Shown one piece after another: positions 46,400 through 57,528 of a DNA stretch of 64,000 nucleotides (position 1 is the stretch's first letter; each line of letters begins with the position of its first letter). Made by a program: the position numbers and the translations under genes. Where the stretch lies: assembly GCF_007655135.1 (NCBI RefSeq), contig NC_045127.1:22548199-22612198 (forward strand), read 5' to 3'. Under the pieces are notes generated by a model. That model had not been told where the DNA came from, did not search any database, and was given only the letters and a program-made list of their open reading frames with translations. The DNA is from Punica granatum (taxonomy: Eukaryota; Streptophyta; Magnoliopsida; Myrtales; Lythraceae).

Positions 46400-49101
46400 C
46401 ACTTGTACAAGTTATCAACATTAAGGATCAGGTGGAATTGTGTCTCAAGAAGTTCCCAGAGCGCCGTCTTTTCGCTCTCGTCTTGCAACCTTTCAGCTAA
46501 AAGATAGTACCCCCTCTTTAGTGAGATCATCCATTGATGCTTTGTCGATAAGGAACTGCCCCTCTAGTTCGCAGACTCCCTTAAATGATTAGCGCAACGC
46601 TGCCTTTGAAACTGCAAATCCTTCATGACTTAAAAACCATCTCTTTTCCGTAGCTTTCACTTATCTTGCACCTATTCTCTAGCATATTGGCCAGCCCTTC
46701 TTCAAGGTTTTCATCGATATGGATTTCCACAAAACGGTTTCAGTAAACTTGAGATAGCATTTTTCTTCCAACGGAAACAGTGGGCGGATTCTGAGTGGCA
46801 AAGAGCATTAAGTTAGGATGTGCCCTTATTGTTTCTTTGCAGTTCGAGCTGAAAAAGCTCTCTGTTATCATCCAGCAATCTGTCTAAAGCTTCGAAAAAC
46901 ATCAGATGTGGAGAGATTAAGCTCATCCAGAGCAACATAGGAATTTACTTACAAAGAGGCTCAGATCATCATGTCACAAGGCACTAATGAACTCTAAATC
47001 TGCAGCCGATTGATTGAGGTAGGTCCCGCTTGCCAGCATCTGCAGCGGGATTCATGCTGGCATACATGCAATAATTTGAGTGCCTCCTAATAAAAGGTAA
47101 CATCCCCTCAGCTAAAGAGAGAGATCCTTCTCCTCCAAGCTCCCACCCTATTCGCTGCAGAGTCTCATCTGAAGCAAGATTCACCTCATCTAGCAGAATC
47201 CATTCCCATTCCCGATGGCGCTCCTGCCTGCCCAATTGCTATTTCAAATTTCATGGAAAAATTTTCTTATGCCTTGACTAATATATACCTCATCGAAACG
47301 TTTTTTCCCGCTTTTTACTGGGTCAAAAGGCTTGTACATCCTCCATGGCCTTTCAGCAACACTTAACAGCGTTCTGCATCCCATACTTTATCACTCAAAT
47401 GCTTTTGCAAGCAAAACCATGTAATTGGCATTTGCCTGTATATCATGATAGAAAACACGGGTTAATAATGCTAAATGTTGGTTTAAAGCTTAATCTAATC
47501 AGGAGCTGCAGAAGTGATGTCTATGGACAATACTATTTCAATTCTAGATGTGCAAGTCAGGCTCCGCCATAACAAAACAGAGATAGATATATTAAGAAAT
47601 AAACAGATCATGAGAATTTGAAGATATACAACCATGATCACCACCTTTGCTTTGGAACCATGTCAAGTTACTAATATTTCCAAAAGATCAGTCTGTGCAC
47701 ACCGATAGTGTAAACAAAGCATCTCGTAACAAATACAATAGACATGCTCAACTAGGACTGAGGATATCGTTGCAGAGAATGTCTTCGAAAATAGTTTCAC
47801 AGATTCCTTGTAAAGGGGTATGCACATATATGCGAACTTATAGGCCTAAGACCAACCCACCCGAAACACCAAAAAAAAAGTCAGGAACATCACTTTGTTG
47901 ACTCAAATTCTGCAAAACAGCAATATGTCATAATAAGCATTTCAGATTTAAGGGAAGCTAAATAATTAGCTATAGTTTCTCAAATAAACATCCATACCGA
48001 AACTGTGAGCTTCTGACAAAGCCTGAAAGCAAGATTCTGGACGAGAGTAGTCTTTCCCGTACCTGTTTCCCCAAAGAACAGTACAGGCTCCTTATACTTG
48101 ACAGAGCATGCTATTTTCTCAATGGCATGCAAAGCACCTCGGATCTCCATGAAAGGCTTTCTTTCATTGGGTAACTGCAAATAATTATAATACATTGTAA
48201 GTATGAGACACTCGATCAATGCATTGGAGTATATCAGGACATGCAACAAGAATATACTCACAGCTGTTCGAGAGTGTTGGAAAGTGACGCGTCCAATTCT
48301 TAACCCAGTGAGTGAAGACTGCAGTTTCAGGTGGAAGGACCAGCACAAATTTATCAAGAAAATGTATAGAAGCTGTCTTCTATTTTAAGATTATAAAGCA
48401 TATAAAGAAACCTGACACAGTTTTGTGATTGGCATACATCTTTGCCACTGAAACTGGAACAGCCTAAATCCTTGCAATTTCCTTTCTCATTGCCCACCCC
48501 TTTTCTGCTGGAAATAGGAAGGATGCAAATACATTGACAGGCGGAAAAGAGGGTTTATATTTCATATGAACTCATAGTACAAGAGGCAGAAACTACATTT
48601 GATTATAATCTCAAAGAATACCTCTTCATAAATTCGTTGGCACTCATGAACTGACAAGCTGCTTCCCAGGAAGCAAATGTCTGATCCTACTATTCTCTTG
48701 CACCATTCTAGGAGGTCCATGCCACCAAAAGTGTAATGATTCAGAATCAGCTCTAGAACCAACAAAAAGAATCCCGATATCACTACTCACCTTAAAGAGA
48801 ACTGCCAGAAGTAGAATCCCATCCAGTGAGTTTATGCTCCAGTCCATCATTGACCTTTTCGAAGGTTTCTGTGATAATACAAACAGCATTACAGTAAAAT
48901 TTCTGCATACTTCTCAGTGAGAGGCTCCAAACTCAGAAATCGTGCCTTCGCTATATCTTTCAAGTTTTTGTAACTTGCCTGCCAGATTGTAACTTTCCTC
49001 CATGCAGTTCCAGGCCATTTAGAGCCTATACCAGAAAAGCAACAAGGTGTACGCATTAGATTCTCATTTGACATAAGCATAAGTGTAAACAGAGCATGCA
49101 A
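46400..49101 (-). pseudogene. MDN1: partial midasin (MDN1) pseudogene
   Basis: Midasin is a giant nuclear AAA ATPase (over 5000 aa in plants) that strips assembly factors from pre-60S ribosomes. Only a piece is present. In minus-strand order: the end of AAA1 (DIAKARFLSLEPLTEKYAEILL region, 48889-49020), DLLEWCKRIVG (48,690 region), the next AAA domain with EIRGALHAIEKIACSVKYKE and P-loop GETGTGKTTLVQNLA (47980-48170), its Walker B and sensor (WILLDEVNLA, MNPAADAGKRDLP; 47000-47220), then the following AAA (LDRLLDDNRELF, ATQNPPTV, about 46700-46890) and LAERLQDESEK (about 46490). Frameshifts, stops and missing stretches break it. Intron-like gaps remain, so it arose from genomic DNA, not a processed mRNA. 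Confidence 0.85.
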
Positions 49102-49931
49102 ATGACAATATATACAGAACAGCTAATTAAGACAAGAAGCAGTAGATGCTGCGGGTGCAGGAAGGAGGGAGGGAAAGAAGTGAAGAAAACACAGAAGAGT
49201 CAGCGCCTATATGCCTCGATGCCGTAATGGTGGCTAATAATCAAAAGCTTTCATCGACCTTTATTTTTGTAAAAGTACCCTATACTAACATAGGTAACTA
49301 TATGACTTTAACAGTAAAAGCTGAATGTAAAAGAAAGACTCTGCTGGCTTCTGTTCTCATCACCAACAAAAACCTAATTCAAACAGCACTAGAAATTATG
49401 TAGAGAAAGTTATAGCAATGCAATGGAATTCAAACAATGAGTCTCTAGAAATTATATGTAGACTTCATACCTGTGATGAGGCATCTGCAAAGTAAGACCA
49501 TGAAAAAATAGTAGCACTTACAGTCATGCACGCCATTGCCTTCCATAAGGTCAAAAAGAAGAAATCCTGAGAGTGTAGGCAAGCTGCTTGTCAAGTTGAA
49601 GAATAACATTCTGTGGCAAAGGTGGAACCTCTTGTCACCGTTTATTCAAGCATCAGCCTTAGTATCAAATCATGTCAGTGGAAAGAAGAAGTGGGCGAAG
49701 TACCACAGAAGGATGCACAAGAATAAGAACATCCACAGTTTAAATACCTAACAGATTATTGAGCTTCAAAAAGTTTTGCCATATATGCATCTTTGGAACA
49801 TTGAAAGATCCGATAAGAAGTATACCTCATTGATTCTGCAGCCTTTGATCTAGGGTAACTTCTTAGGAGGTGGAAGAATCTCACAATTTGTAAACATTTT
49901 GAGTATTCCAGAAGCTGTCCCAAATGCCACT
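49102..49931. other. spacer between MDN1 fragment and PPR gene
   Basis: Short open frames on the plus strand have no family resemblance. The part beside 49931 is expected to contain the 3' UTR of the PPR gene. Some of it could be further midasin intron remains. Confidence 0.4.
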
Positions 49932-52900
49932 TTAGTAATTTTTCTTCCTTAGGAAGAGTTCCTTCAAATATCTCTCAGCATCAACCTTTTTCCCTGGTTT
50001 GGCAAAGGTACAACTGATCCCAGAAAGAGTGCTTTTACTCGGCACAAACCCTCTTTCGGTCATCTCCTTCAATAATATTTTTGCCTCCAATTTGTAAGAC
50101 CTTTTTGATATTTTATCCATCTCTGGTTGTTTCGATAGCTCGCACCAGCCACAAATTAGTATATCGTAGGTTGAAGCATTAGGGCTCACACCTCGAGCCA
50201 ACATCTCATTCATGAGTTCTTTGGCCTGGGTCAGTTTTCCTTCTTTGCAGAAATCACTTATAAGGACGTTGTAGGTGCCTGTGTTGGGAACAAAGCCTTT
50301 AGTTATCATCTCACAATACAATTTGAGGTATTCCTTCTTGTTCCCAAGTTTTCCATATCCAGAAACCAAGGTATCATAGGTGATAGCATCAGGATATAAG
50401 CCTTTCTCCTTCATTTCACTAGATAGCTCTTCAGCTTTTAACATCAAACCAGCAGAGCAGAGACCCCAAATAAGAATATTGTACGTGAAAATATTAGGGC
50501 AAACTCCTTCAGACAACATCTCAGAGTACAAAGTAAATGCCCTCTTCAAATGGTTGCTAATGCAGTAGCCACGCAAAATCGAATTGTATGTTATGGTGTT
50601 GGGCGCAATTCCTCTTTCCCGCATATCGATCAACACTGAATTGGCTTTTTGCGTCATCCCAAGCCTGCTTAACGTACTTATGAGAGAGTTGCAAACATCC
50701 CGGTTGAGTTCAAGCCCCATGTCCACAATTTTCTTGTGCATCTGTAGAATTACTTCAGCCCTTCTAGACTTTGAAGATAAATTAAGCATGGCCCTATAAA
50801 TAGTTATTGTAGGACATAAACCCAGGCTTGACATCTTATTTAAAACGTCGTTCGCTTTGTCCAATAAACCCGCCTCTGAAAGCCCTTTAAGTAATATGTT
50901 ACATGTGATTAGGTTGGGCCTCGAGCCGCCACTCTCCATCTCCTTCCATAATCTAAAGGCACTATCGACATTTTTCTCCCTGCAATAAGCATTAATCATT
51001 GTATTGTAAGTAGCAGAATCCGGAGACAGACCCAACTCCCTCATTCCAGCATAAATAGTCTGCTCTTCGTATTTACCAAGCCTCGAGAGACCGTTAATCA
51101 ACACATTGTAAGCAATGATATCCAGCCTCGTCTCCTCTTTCTCTGTCATCTCTTCAGCAATTTTAAGTGCATCTGCTTCCTTTCCCACTTTAAAGAAACC
51201 GTCCATTAGAGATGTGTAATTAACACGATCAAGTAAAACACCCCTCGATGTCATATCTTTAACAAGGACTTCAGCTTCTTCCATTTTCTTAGCCCTTTTG
51301 AAATCATTCACAAAAGCATCGAGTATGAACTTATTATCTTCGATGTTTCTCGATTTCATCTCAAGATAAAGATCGGAAGCAGCATTTTGTCTGCCTGCTT
51401 TGAGGAAGCCATCTATTAGTACCACATAGATGTATATATTCGGGAATATATTTTGTTGCTGAACCATTTTCCTCAAGATTTTCACAGCTTCATCGAGCAT
51501 GCCTTTCTTCACGTAGCCACTGATAATGGAAGAATAAGTAATGACATTTGTAGCCATAAGTTCTTTTCCCATCTTTTCCAAAATAAATTCTGCAGCTTCC
51601 ATATCCCCTAACTTGCAATAGCTGCTAATCAATGAGGAATACGTGACAGTATTTGGGACTAAATTGTTAAGCAACAGACTCTCAAACATTTTCTGCCCTT
51701 CATTGATCTTTCCCAACGTAAACATCCCATCCATCAAAGCAGTATATACAACCACATCGAAGATGATTCCTCGAACTACCATTTGGCTTATCAAACCAAG
51801 TGAATCCATATACTTCCCCTTCTTTAAGCTGGAGTGAACAAGAGCTGTGTACACGAAATGATTGGGATCGACACCCATCTTCTCCATCTCACCTAATAGC
51901 AAAACTGCCTCAGTCAATCTTCCGTGCTTGCAAAGGCCATCTATAATCGAACTGTAAGTAACCACATCTGGGATACAACCATTCAAAACCATCTCCTCGT
52001 ATAAAGAGAATGCCTCGTCGAGTCCTAGATATTTACAGTAGCCACTGATCAGGGTGGTGTATGTGAATAGATTTAATTCCACTCTCTTAGAGATCTCTCC
52101 CGTTTTAGGTTCAGCTCTTCCCAACATTTCCTCAACGAGTCTGTTGGCACTAACAAAATCGCCTCTCCTGCAATACCCACTTATCAAAGTGTTATAAGTT
52201 ATGATATCAGGCGACAAGTTGAATCTTCTCATCTCTTCAACCAACTCAAGCCCACGATTGATATAGCCAGCTCTGCAATACGCATCAATCAGAATGTTCA
52301 GACCTATCACATCCCTATTAACACCCCCCCGAACAAAATCCTCCGTAACCCGCTCTGCATGGTCTAACATCCCAGCTTGGCAGAATCCCTTCACAAAAAT
52401 ATTAGAAGTGAAAGAATCAAAGGAGAAACCTTTCTTCAACATGGAAGAGCAGAGACCGAATCCATGGTGAGGCATTCCTCGTTGACAGAATCCCCACATG
52501 ATGGTATTGTATGTGACCACATCGACTGTGTCAGGACTATCCTGGAGCAGAGCTAGGGCCAAATCAAGACTGCCCATTTTGCAGAAAGAGTGGACCAGTA
52601 CGTTTTGAGTGAAGGTGTTCGGCGAAATGCCACAGTGAAGCATGTGGGTGTAGACCAAGCCCGTCTGAGAGAGCAGCCCGGAGGCATTGAAATGGGACAG
52701 GAGCTGGTTCCAGTAGGGGAGTGCCGGGGCAAGGCCATAACTTCGCATGGAGAGGAAGGCGTCCATGGCTCGGGAGAAGCGGCCGGAGGTGAGGAAGAGG
52801 CGGACGAGGGTGCAGAAGAATGCGGCATAGAGATGGGTCTTCGAAGGCGGGATTGAGGGATTGGGAGCTGTGGAAGGAGACCACGAATCCCGAAAGTGGC

Positions 52901-53015
52901 GGCACACAAGTCGTGCGGAAATCGATGGTACCGAGGAAGAAAGAGCAAAGGAGGTGGGAGAGGAGAAGAGGAGAGATGTCCTTGCTCGCTTCTTCAGCTG
53001 TATCAAGAAGAACAT
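49932..53015 (-). CDS. P-class pentatricopeptide repeat protein, 1027 aa, mitochondrial type
   Basis: PPR proteins of this class bind specific organellar transcripts and act in their processing, stability or translation. The single-exon frame is intact. The N-terminus (about 1-50) is rich in S, R, L and A with few acids, as in a mitochondrial targeting signal. From about residue 65 to the end there are roughly 25 tandem 35-residue repeats (VTYNTIMWGFCQRG, ITYNTLISGYCRRGD, VTYSSIIDGLCKHGRLTEA and similar). No E, DYW or SMR domain follows, so it is the plain P type. Order and wording, including the SSKSRRAEVILQMHKK-type irregular repeat and the C-terminal KPGKKVDAERYLKE, closely recall Arabidopsis At5g14770. 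The ortholog call is from memory. Start: first ATG of the frame. Confidence 0.9.
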   Translation of the reverse strand: MFFLIQLKKRARTSLLFSSPTSFALSSSVPSISARLVCRHFRDSWSPSTAPNPSIPPSKTHLYAAFFCTLVRLFLTSGRFSRAMDAFLSMRSYGLAPALPYWNQLLSHFNASGLLSQTGLVYTHMLHCGISPNTFTQNVLVHSFCKMGSLDLALALLQDSPDTVDVVTYNTIMWGFCQRGMPHHGFGLCSSMLKKGFSFDSFTSNIFVKGFCQAGMLDHAERVTEDFVRGGVNRDVIGLNILIDAYCRAGYINRGLELVEEMRRFNLSPDIITYNTLISGYCRRGDFVSANRLVEEMLGRAEPKTGEISKRVELNLFTYTTLISGYCKYLGLDEAFSLYEEMVLNGCIPDVVTYSSIIDGLCKHGRLTEAVLLLGEMEKMGVDPNHFVYTALVHSSLKKGKYMDSLGLISQMVVRGIIFDVVVYTALMDGMFTLGKINEGQKMFESLLLNNLVPNTVTYSSLISSYCKLGDMEAAEFILEKMGKELMATNVITYSSIISGYVKKGMLDEAVKILRKMVQQQNIFPNIYIYVVLIDGFLKAGRQNAASDLYLEMKSRNIEDNKFILDAFVNDFKRAKKMEEAEVLVKDMTSRGVLLDRVNYTSLMDGFFKVGKEADALKIAEEMTEKEETRLDIIAYNVLINGLSRLGKYEEQTIYAGMRELGLSPDSATYNTMINAYCREKNVDSAFRLWKEMESGGSRPNLITCNILLKGLSEAGLLDKANDVLNKMSSLGLCPTITIYRAMLNLSSKSRRAEVILQMHKKIVDMGLELNRDVCNSLISTLSRLGMTQKANSVLIDMRERGIAPNTITYNSILRGYCISNHLKRAFTLYSEMLSEGVCPNIFTYNILIWGLCSAGLMLKAEELSSEMKEKGLYPDAITYDTLVSGYGKLGNKKEYLKLYCEMITKGFVPNTGTYNVLISDFCKEGKLTQAKELMNEMLARGVSPNASTYDILICGWCELSKQPEMDKISKRSYKLEAKILLKEMTERGFVPSKSTLSGISCTFAKPGKKVDAERYLKELFLRKKNY

Positions 53016-53466
53016 AGCAAGAGTGAGTGACTTCCGGGAAGATTATGATCAATTCAATCAATGGTGCAAAGGATTGAGGACCAAAACCACATTCAATTCC
53101 CAACGCACGAGCTGGATTTTCAACGAATTGCAACTCACAAAACCGCATTAATCAGTAGAGTTCAAGTAGAAAGGGAGAACTCGAAAAGAAGTGCCGATTG
53201 ATTGATTGATTAAACTTACCATTCTGTTGAGAAGAATGAAGAATGAATCGACCGTGAGAGAAACAACTCCAGCCGCTTGATTTGATCATACAAGTGGGAC
53301 CAAGCGATGTCGAAATCGTTACTTGGGATAGAATCGAGCGAGTTGGACGGCCAAGAATGAGGAAACTCCGAAATCCGTACCGACCAAGAATGAGTCGATC
53401 AAACAATTAAGTAAAAGTACCCTTAAAGCTAAGCTGTGAAATTTAGCTCAGCTAACTCAATGGAAC
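53016..53466. other. upstream region of the PPR gene
   Basis: About 450 bp expected to hold the PPR promoter and 5' UTR (minus strand). Open frames here overlap in all directions and have no family resemblance. Confidence 0.4.
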
Positions 53467-53679
53467 TCAGTCGCTAACTAACTGTGTCTGGCACGGAGAA
53501 AAAGCTCCGAACTTCCGACGCCCTGAAGTGAGACAGGGGCGGGGCAGGGCGGGCGGCGTTAGCGGCGGCACCAGAGAAAGAAGCCGCGGTGCGAGGTCGT
53601 CCGCCGAGAATGAGAGGAGGGGGGAGATGAAAGGAAAGGCAACGGAAGATGAAGTTGGGGTGTTTTGCAGAGTAGCCAA
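53467..53679 (-). other. possible orphan first exon with plastid-transit-like peptide
   Basis: A 70-codon frame starts MATLQNTPTSSSVAFPFISP and is rich in S, T, P and L with almost no acidic residues early on. This looks like a chloroplast transit peptide. No downstream exon encoding a mature protein could be identified before the PPR gene. It may be the head of a broken gene, an alternative leader, or chance in GC-rich DNA. Confidence 0.25.
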
Positions 53680-55240
53680 AAACGAGAAGATAGTGCAGGC
53701 GGAGCGGCAAAAAATCTGTGCTGATGCACATTAATTCACCCGGAATTCGCGAACCAATCTTTAGTTGCAGCGTGACGGTTAGATTTTCAGGCGAGCTAGG
53801 GTAATGTCCCAAGTTGTGAATGAAGGCGAAATCACCAGCCGTTCTTACCAAGTTTAGTGCGTTGCACCATGGTTGCCGAGGTCTGTAGAACTAGACAACG
53901 ACTAGGTTTTCGATGTGATGATGTTAGTCGGGAGATGATGGAGATGTTGCAGGCAATGTAATGGATTAGAGGATTAAGCCGTTTACATTCTCCCATACTC
54001 TCGCAATGTATTGCCCAATACTTATATGAATACGACTCGGGAGCATGTCTTTGTGGTGTTGAGACAGCTCGGAAGCCAATCTAGCTGACAATGGTCACGG
54101 CCCTAAGAAGGTCCATAAAGACGAGTCTCGATTGGTTGCAATCGAAAAGGCCGAGCTTTGACCCGGAAGCCTCAACTCAGGCGGTAGGCTCACTGTCCTC
54201 GGAATGTTCGTGAAGATAGTGGGTCTCGGCTGGAGGCAGCTGAAAAGAATGAGCCTTAGTCCAGAACCCTCGACTCAATGGAAACAACTTTTAGCTCGAA
54301 AGCGTCGAAATGGATAAAAAAGATAAAGCTAATGAATCAACGGAGGAGTACTTCGGAAAGCTATTGCATTATAGTAAATGTGCAGAAAAGGTAGAGTGCA
54401 TGAATGCAGATATGCAAGGTGCAAGAATTAAGTATGCATAGTATTGAAGTGCTAGAATGTAAACGACATGTATTGAAAGCTATTGAAAAGGTACGAGACA
54501 TTGAGCCGTTTCTGTGTTATCGCATGCGGGGAGTTTACAATGAATGATCAAACCCGCTTATATATAGGCTAGACCTAGGATAACCTACATAGCAAGTCTT
54601 GATCTTATTCACCTAACAAAAAAGTATAAAATACTATGGGAACTATTAATATGGTGGCGCCATTTATTGCCAATCTAGTCTAATCTAATTAACAGCAAAT
54701 AAAAGACAGCAATATCGAAGTAAACATGGAAAGCCACCTTGTGACCGTTCAAGCACGAACCATCCCTCAAGAACTCATCCACATGTATCTTGAGAGCTTT
54801 AATTGGAGTATGCCATAACCTTGCTTTTGGTGCCACGAAATCTCCTTCGTGTAGGAAGGGAAGTCAGTCATGTTGTCCACCAACATGCTTCACGACTAGA
54901 GGTACAATTATTTTGAAGTAACTGTACCCTGGACCTTCCCAAAACCAGAAATCCCTATGAATATGACGGCAGAATTAGGGTGTAATGGAAGTTCCTATTG
55001 CGAGAGGACAGACAATGGACTTCGAATGAGATACCAAAAGACAAGAGTCTGCTGATCCGTTTAGAATCAGAGGGCTGCACAACCGACAAGGTCAATTAGG
55101 ACACAAACATGTTCTGAATCTCCAAACATGATTCACAGAATCATAGTAGGCCACGACAAAAAATAGAATCTTTTACAAACTGCAATTCTTTCTATAGACA
55201 AAAGGATTCTGGCAACCAAACATCTACTCCATAGACGAGA
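53680..55240. other. intergenic, no gene recognised
   Basis: No credible coding frame. The stretch around 54050-54300 is GC-richer with CTCGGC/GCCTC-type wording, as in degenerate LTR retrotransposon remains. No terminal repeats were found. Confidence 0.4.
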
Positions 55241-56212
55241 ATGAGATCCCTTCCAATCCTCTTCCTGTTCGATCATCCTGCCGCCAATTCTCAGAACGGG
55301 CTTGATTCCAACAACCCGAAAATGCACCGGTCAGTCCACCCAAGCACTGCAGCCATTTTGGTGACTCTTGGGGCAGTTCTCTGCTTAGTTATGCTTCTCC
55401 TCGTCATTGTGAAATTCTGGTGCACGAGGCCTCTCGATCGCTTACTCCGCAGCATCAGCGAGCTGATCATGACCGACTCCCAAGGGAGAATGGTCCGATT
55501 GAGGTCCACAAGGCTCTCTGGGCTAGACAAAAGATCCATCGAGTCACTCCCCCTCTTCAGTTTCTCATCAATTAAGGGCTCAAAAGAAAGCCTTGAGTGT
55601 GCGGTTTGCATTTCAAAGTTCAAGGATGCAGAGTTCTTAAGGTTGTTGCCTAACTGCAGGCATGCGTTCCACTCAAAGTGCATCGACCGGTGGCTCGAGG
55701 GCCACTCTAGCTGTCCTTTGTGTCGGTCAAAGTTTGAACCCGCTGATCTCTTGATGTCAAGAGCACAGGGTTCAGATCATGAGATCTTCATCCAGAGGGA
55801 ACAGCTAGATCTCACAGGATCATCTAATATTGAGAAAGACGATCCTTGAAACGTTGTTGATGTTCGCATATCACCATTGCACCGATTGAAACACGAGGCC
55901 AACACATCTGATATAATGATGAAGAACCAATGGAGTGACCCGAGCACTTCGGACCTCCTGTTCTTGAGTTCCGAGATGCTTCTCTTGTCAAGGAACCAAT
56001 TCTCAGCCTCTGAATCGGGCAATGGAGTTGAACGTGTTGATGATGATCTCAATCCAAAAAGACAGATTCTAAACAGAAGTTACTCTTCTAAGACCCCGTT
56101 GAGGCTAGTAAGTAAAACCGGGGGACGGAGGTCACTGTCAGAGATCTTATCTGTCCCAAGGTTCGAGTCCGGTACGAAAAACCAAGATGCAGAGTGGGTT
56201 CCTTCTGACTGA
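55241..56212 (+). pseudogene. ATL-type RING-H2 E3 ligase with a premature stop after the RING
   Basis: ATL proteins are membrane-anchored E3 ubiquitin ligases. ATG 55241 follows an in-frame TAG at 55232, so the start is firm. Residues about 1-18 look like a weak signal peptide and 36-60 are a transmembrane helix. GLDKRSIESLP (94-104) is the GLD motif. The RING-H2 has C120, C123, C139, H141, H144, C147, C158 and C161, with W151 and P159 conserved. TGA at 55847-55849 ends the protein at 202 aa. The same frame then stays open to 56212 and encodes a tail (DIMMKNQWSDPSTSDLLFL) like the C-terminus of ATL42/ATL43-type proteins. The full form would be 323 aa. The short form keeps membrane anchor and RING and could still work. 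Confidence 0.88.
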
Positions 56213-56663
56213 AGAGAAGCAGAGGGGAGAGAGCAAGGAGATATAGTTGGTTGTCTTCAATTCAGGGGACGACTCCGTGGCTTGCAAACCGTGAGAATGA
56301 TGAGCATGGATCAAAGAATAGAATAGTAAAATGAAGAACCTCAGATGGGTGAAGTTCGTGGGAATTAAATTTGCTGTGTCGGTTTGGTGGTCGTCTTACT
56401 TCCTTACTGTTGGCATTTATCCGGGAAAACAAGAATTGATTGTCACATTTTGTGCAGATGAATGGCAATAGAAAGAGAGAGAATTGGCTGTGTCCGCCGT
56501 GCAGATTTTAGATGGCAATTCTTTGTCAGCTCGTTTCCATTTCTCTGCACCAAACTTTAACTCTGTCATTGCAGGGTGCAGGTGAAAATAAATGGAGCTT
56601 TATTCGATGTTTCATGAACATCCATTCCAAAAATGTCTTCAAGCGACCACTCATATCTTGTTC
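56213..56663. other. 3' flank of the ATL gene
   Basis: Probably the 3' UTR and spacer of the ATL-like gene. No other coding frame is supported. It ends with TGTTC (56659-56663), the left target duplication of the TRIM element. Confidence 0.5.
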
Positions 56664-57305
56664 TGTTGGGCCGGTTTCTCTCCTATATGGAGAATGATGA
56701 GGGCGGGTGATGGAAGTAATCCCACATGGAAAAATTGAGAGGAAATCCATAGGTTTATAAGAGATAATGGTCTAGCAACCCATTGGCTTAAGCTTTTGGG
56801 TTGCGGATGGGCCCGAGTCTCAAGTAAGCCCATGGATTTTTCCCAACAGTGGTATCAGAGCCCAAGGTAACGATCCTGGAGAAGTGCACACGCTATGCGT
56901 GGAAACCCACACCGCGCCAAGGCCCGAGTGTGGAACTCGTGGCTAGTGAATGGCCTAACAATTGGTATCCGAGTTCGGAAGTAAAAAGCCCGGCTCGAAG
57001 TCCTCCATATAGTCCAGAATGGGGGGGAATTGTTGGGCCGTGACCTAACAATTGGTATCCGAGTCCGGAAGTAAAAAGGCCGGCTCGAAGTCCTCCATAT
57101 AGTCGAGAATGGGGGGGAATTGTTGAGCCGGTTTCTCTCCTATATGGAGAATGATGAGGGCGGGTGATGGAAGTAATCCCACATGGAAAAATTGAGAGGA
57201 AATCCATAGGTTTATAAGAGATAATGGTCTAGCAACCCATTGGCTTAAGCTTTTGGGTTGCGGATGGGCCCGAGTCTCAAGTAAGCCCATGGATTTTTCT
57301 CAACA
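56664..57305 (+). mobile_element. 642-bp TRIM (miniature LTR retrotransposon)
   Basis: Two nearly identical 185-bp terminal repeats (56664-56848 and 57121-57305) run TGTTGRGCCGG to CAACA. TGTTC flanks both sides (56659-56663 and 57306-57310). The PBS TGGTATCAGAGCC (56850-56862) fits initiator-Met tRNA, and a PPT-like GGGGGGGAAT lies just before the right LTR. The 272-bp interior has no coding capacity. It contains a 90-bp tandem duplication (from 56954 and from 57044) that ends each time in a PPT followed by TTGTTGGGCCG or TTGTTGAGCCG. It needs enzymes from an autonomous element. The LTRs differ at only a few bases, so the insertion is fairly young. Confidence 0.93.
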
Positions 57306-57310
57306 TGTTC

Positions 57311-57528
57311 AGACAGCTGTTGTTAGAGAGGGACAAGGTATAAGGTTCAGAAGCATAAATCCTGTCTTGTTCAACTTTTAGAAAGTCAGTAAACAAGCTG
57401 GGTTTTACATGAGAATCGACGGAAAGGACTTTCATATCATGATTTACAAGTACCATTCCTCATATCTCCATGTAATATGCCCATATCCAATCATACTGAG
57501 TTGCTTGCAAATGTAAATGTGCTTTGAA
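57311..57528. other. 3' flank of the VAN3-binding-like gene
   Basis: Short spacer between the TRIM and the minus-strand stop at 57529. Most of it is probably the 3' UTR of that gene. Confidence 0.5.

Noticed and set aside
52564..53148. 194-codon and 131-codon frames overlapping the PPR start
   Set aside because: Alternative frames of the GC-rich PPR N-terminus without domain content.
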